Source: Rouxiella sp. WC2420 (GTDB lineage Bacteria > Pseudomonadota > Gammaproteobacteria > Enterobacterales > Enterobacteriaceae). Taken from it: 64,000 nt of DNA. The notes under the pieces were generated by a model. That model was not told where the DNA came from, did no database searches, and was given only the letters and a program-made list of their open reading frames with translations. A program made the translations under genes and the position numbers. How positions within the stretch are numbered: the stretch's first letter is position 1; the number at the start of each line of letters is the position of its first letter. Below are positions 63,594-64,000 of the stretch, piece after piece. Where the stretch lies: contig NZ_CP165628.1 in assembly GCF_041200025.1 (NCBI RefSeq), positions 2,480,001-2,544,000 on the forward strand, given 5' to 3'.

Positions 63594-64000
63594 TTAGGCA
63601 ACAAAAGGAGAAACGCGGGAAAGAATGGCAGGAGCAGAAGAATCGAGGCTGTCAATGCGCCTGATGGCACCTTGTTCCATGCGCGCAATACAGTGGGCCA
63701 AAGCCTCGGCTTCATGCGGGTCATGGGTGACATACACTGCAGTGGTTCCGAGCTGGCGCAGCAGTAAGGCCATTTCCTCGCACAGAGTTTCACGCAGGTT
63801 GCGGTCAAGGTTGGATAGTGGCTCATCGAATAACAGAATTTGTGGCTCGGCGACAATGGCACGGGCCAAAGCCACGCGCTGTTGCTGCCCGCCTGAGAGT
63901 TCGGAGGGGCGACGATGAGTAAAATCTGCCAGCCCCACGCGGTCAAGCGCCGTCAATACCCGCTGCTGACGGGCTTTGGCCGGCACACTGCGCATTTGCA
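63594..64000 (-). CDS. ABC transporter ATPase, C-terminal part (cut by window edge)
   Basis: Partial: the frame runs off the right end of the window, so Walker A is not visible. Signature LSGGQQQRVALARAI, Walker B ILLFDEPLSNLD and the switch histidine in VYVTHDPHEAEAL identify a FbpC/PotA/PhnT-type ATPase. It is upstream of, and in the same direction as, the binding-protein and permease genes, so it is the energising subunit of this importer. The visible part is about 135 residues; the ORF seems to end soon after the ATPase core, without a long TOBE domain. Confidence 0.9.
   Translation of the reverse strand, partial: QMRSVPAKARQQRVLTALDRVGLADFTHRRPSELSGGQQQRVALARAIVAEPQILLFDEPLSNLDRNLRETLCEEMALLLRQLGTTAVYVTHDPHEAEALAHCIARMEQGAIRRIDSLDSSAPAILSRVSPFVA

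Overview
The window is a chromosomal stretch from a gamma-proteobacterium of the order Enterobacterales. Almost every core gene reads as a close relative of an Escherichia coli gene, and many are in the order known from the E. coli terminus region: rsxGDCBA-ydgK, ydgJ-add, ydgA-manA-fumC-tus, rluF, ynfM/ynfL-mlc-ynfK and ynfD-ynfB-ynfA-ydfG. Different accessory genes sit between these blocks, and fumA, blr and cnu are missing from their E. coli positions. This suggests a Yersiniaceae-type genome (Rahnella, Rouxiella, Ewingella or Serratia relatives) rather than E. coli itself; the genus cannot be fixed from this window. A Tus gene with two excellent Ter sites places the window in the replication terminus domain.

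Layout. 1-5.1 kb: rsx/rnf electron-transport operon with ydgK at its head, all on the minus strand. 5.3-13.9 kb: L-arabinose island with araBA on minus, a 446-bp control region, then araFGH and araC on plus; araD is absent. 14-20.9 kb: ydgJ, add, ydgA, manA, fumC. 21-23 kb: Rrf2-type regulator and drug-efflux-type MFS transporter sharing a repeated operator. 23.3-25.8 kb: PAS-LuxR regulator, tus and the Ter sites. 25.8-27.5 kb: LtaS-type membrane phosphotransferase/sulfatase-fold protein. 27.5-32.2 kb: rluF, ynfM/ynfL and mlc. 32.2-36.2 kb: TetR/GST pair with twin operators, bioD2-like gene, MFS transporter with an unusual start. 36.2-37.8 kb: orphan DUF2235 (Tle1-like) alpha/beta hydrolase. 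37.8-42.7 kb: ynfD, ynfB, ynfA, ydfG, an aldo/keto reductase and an MFS transporter. 43-44.1 kb: AT-rich acyltransferase. 44.2-50.8 kb: sugar ABC importer with PfkB kinase and divergent ROK repressor. 50.9-57.9 kb: purine catabolism (guaD, a RutR-like TetR, xdhABC). 58-60.9 kb: quinone-oxidoreductase-like MDR, LysR and an XRE/MmyB-type regulator. 60.9-64 kb: ferric-iron/phosphonate-type ABC importer, cut by the window end.

How the genes work together. Several self-contained regulon units can be read directly from repeated operators: the Rrf2/MFS pair (TAACTGA-type palindrome in front of both genes), the TetR/GST pair (two CTACC-N8-GGTAG sites 60 bp apart), the ROK/sugar-ABC unit (a 22-bp repeat containing AATCAA-T-TTGATT in front of both transcripts), and the guanine-to-urate unit (TTGACC-N4-GGTCAA sites before guaD and xdhA, matching the published RutR-type consensus, with a RutR-like gene between them).

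No tRNA, rRNA, CRISPR array, insertion sequence or phage gene was recognised. Small RNAs and most promoters cannot be judged by eye. The most unusual points are the second Ter site 2.4 kb beyond tus in the same orientation, the orphan DUF2235 hydrolase, and the uncharacterised sugar ABC/PfkB/ROK unit with an 8-bp tandem repeat in its control region.
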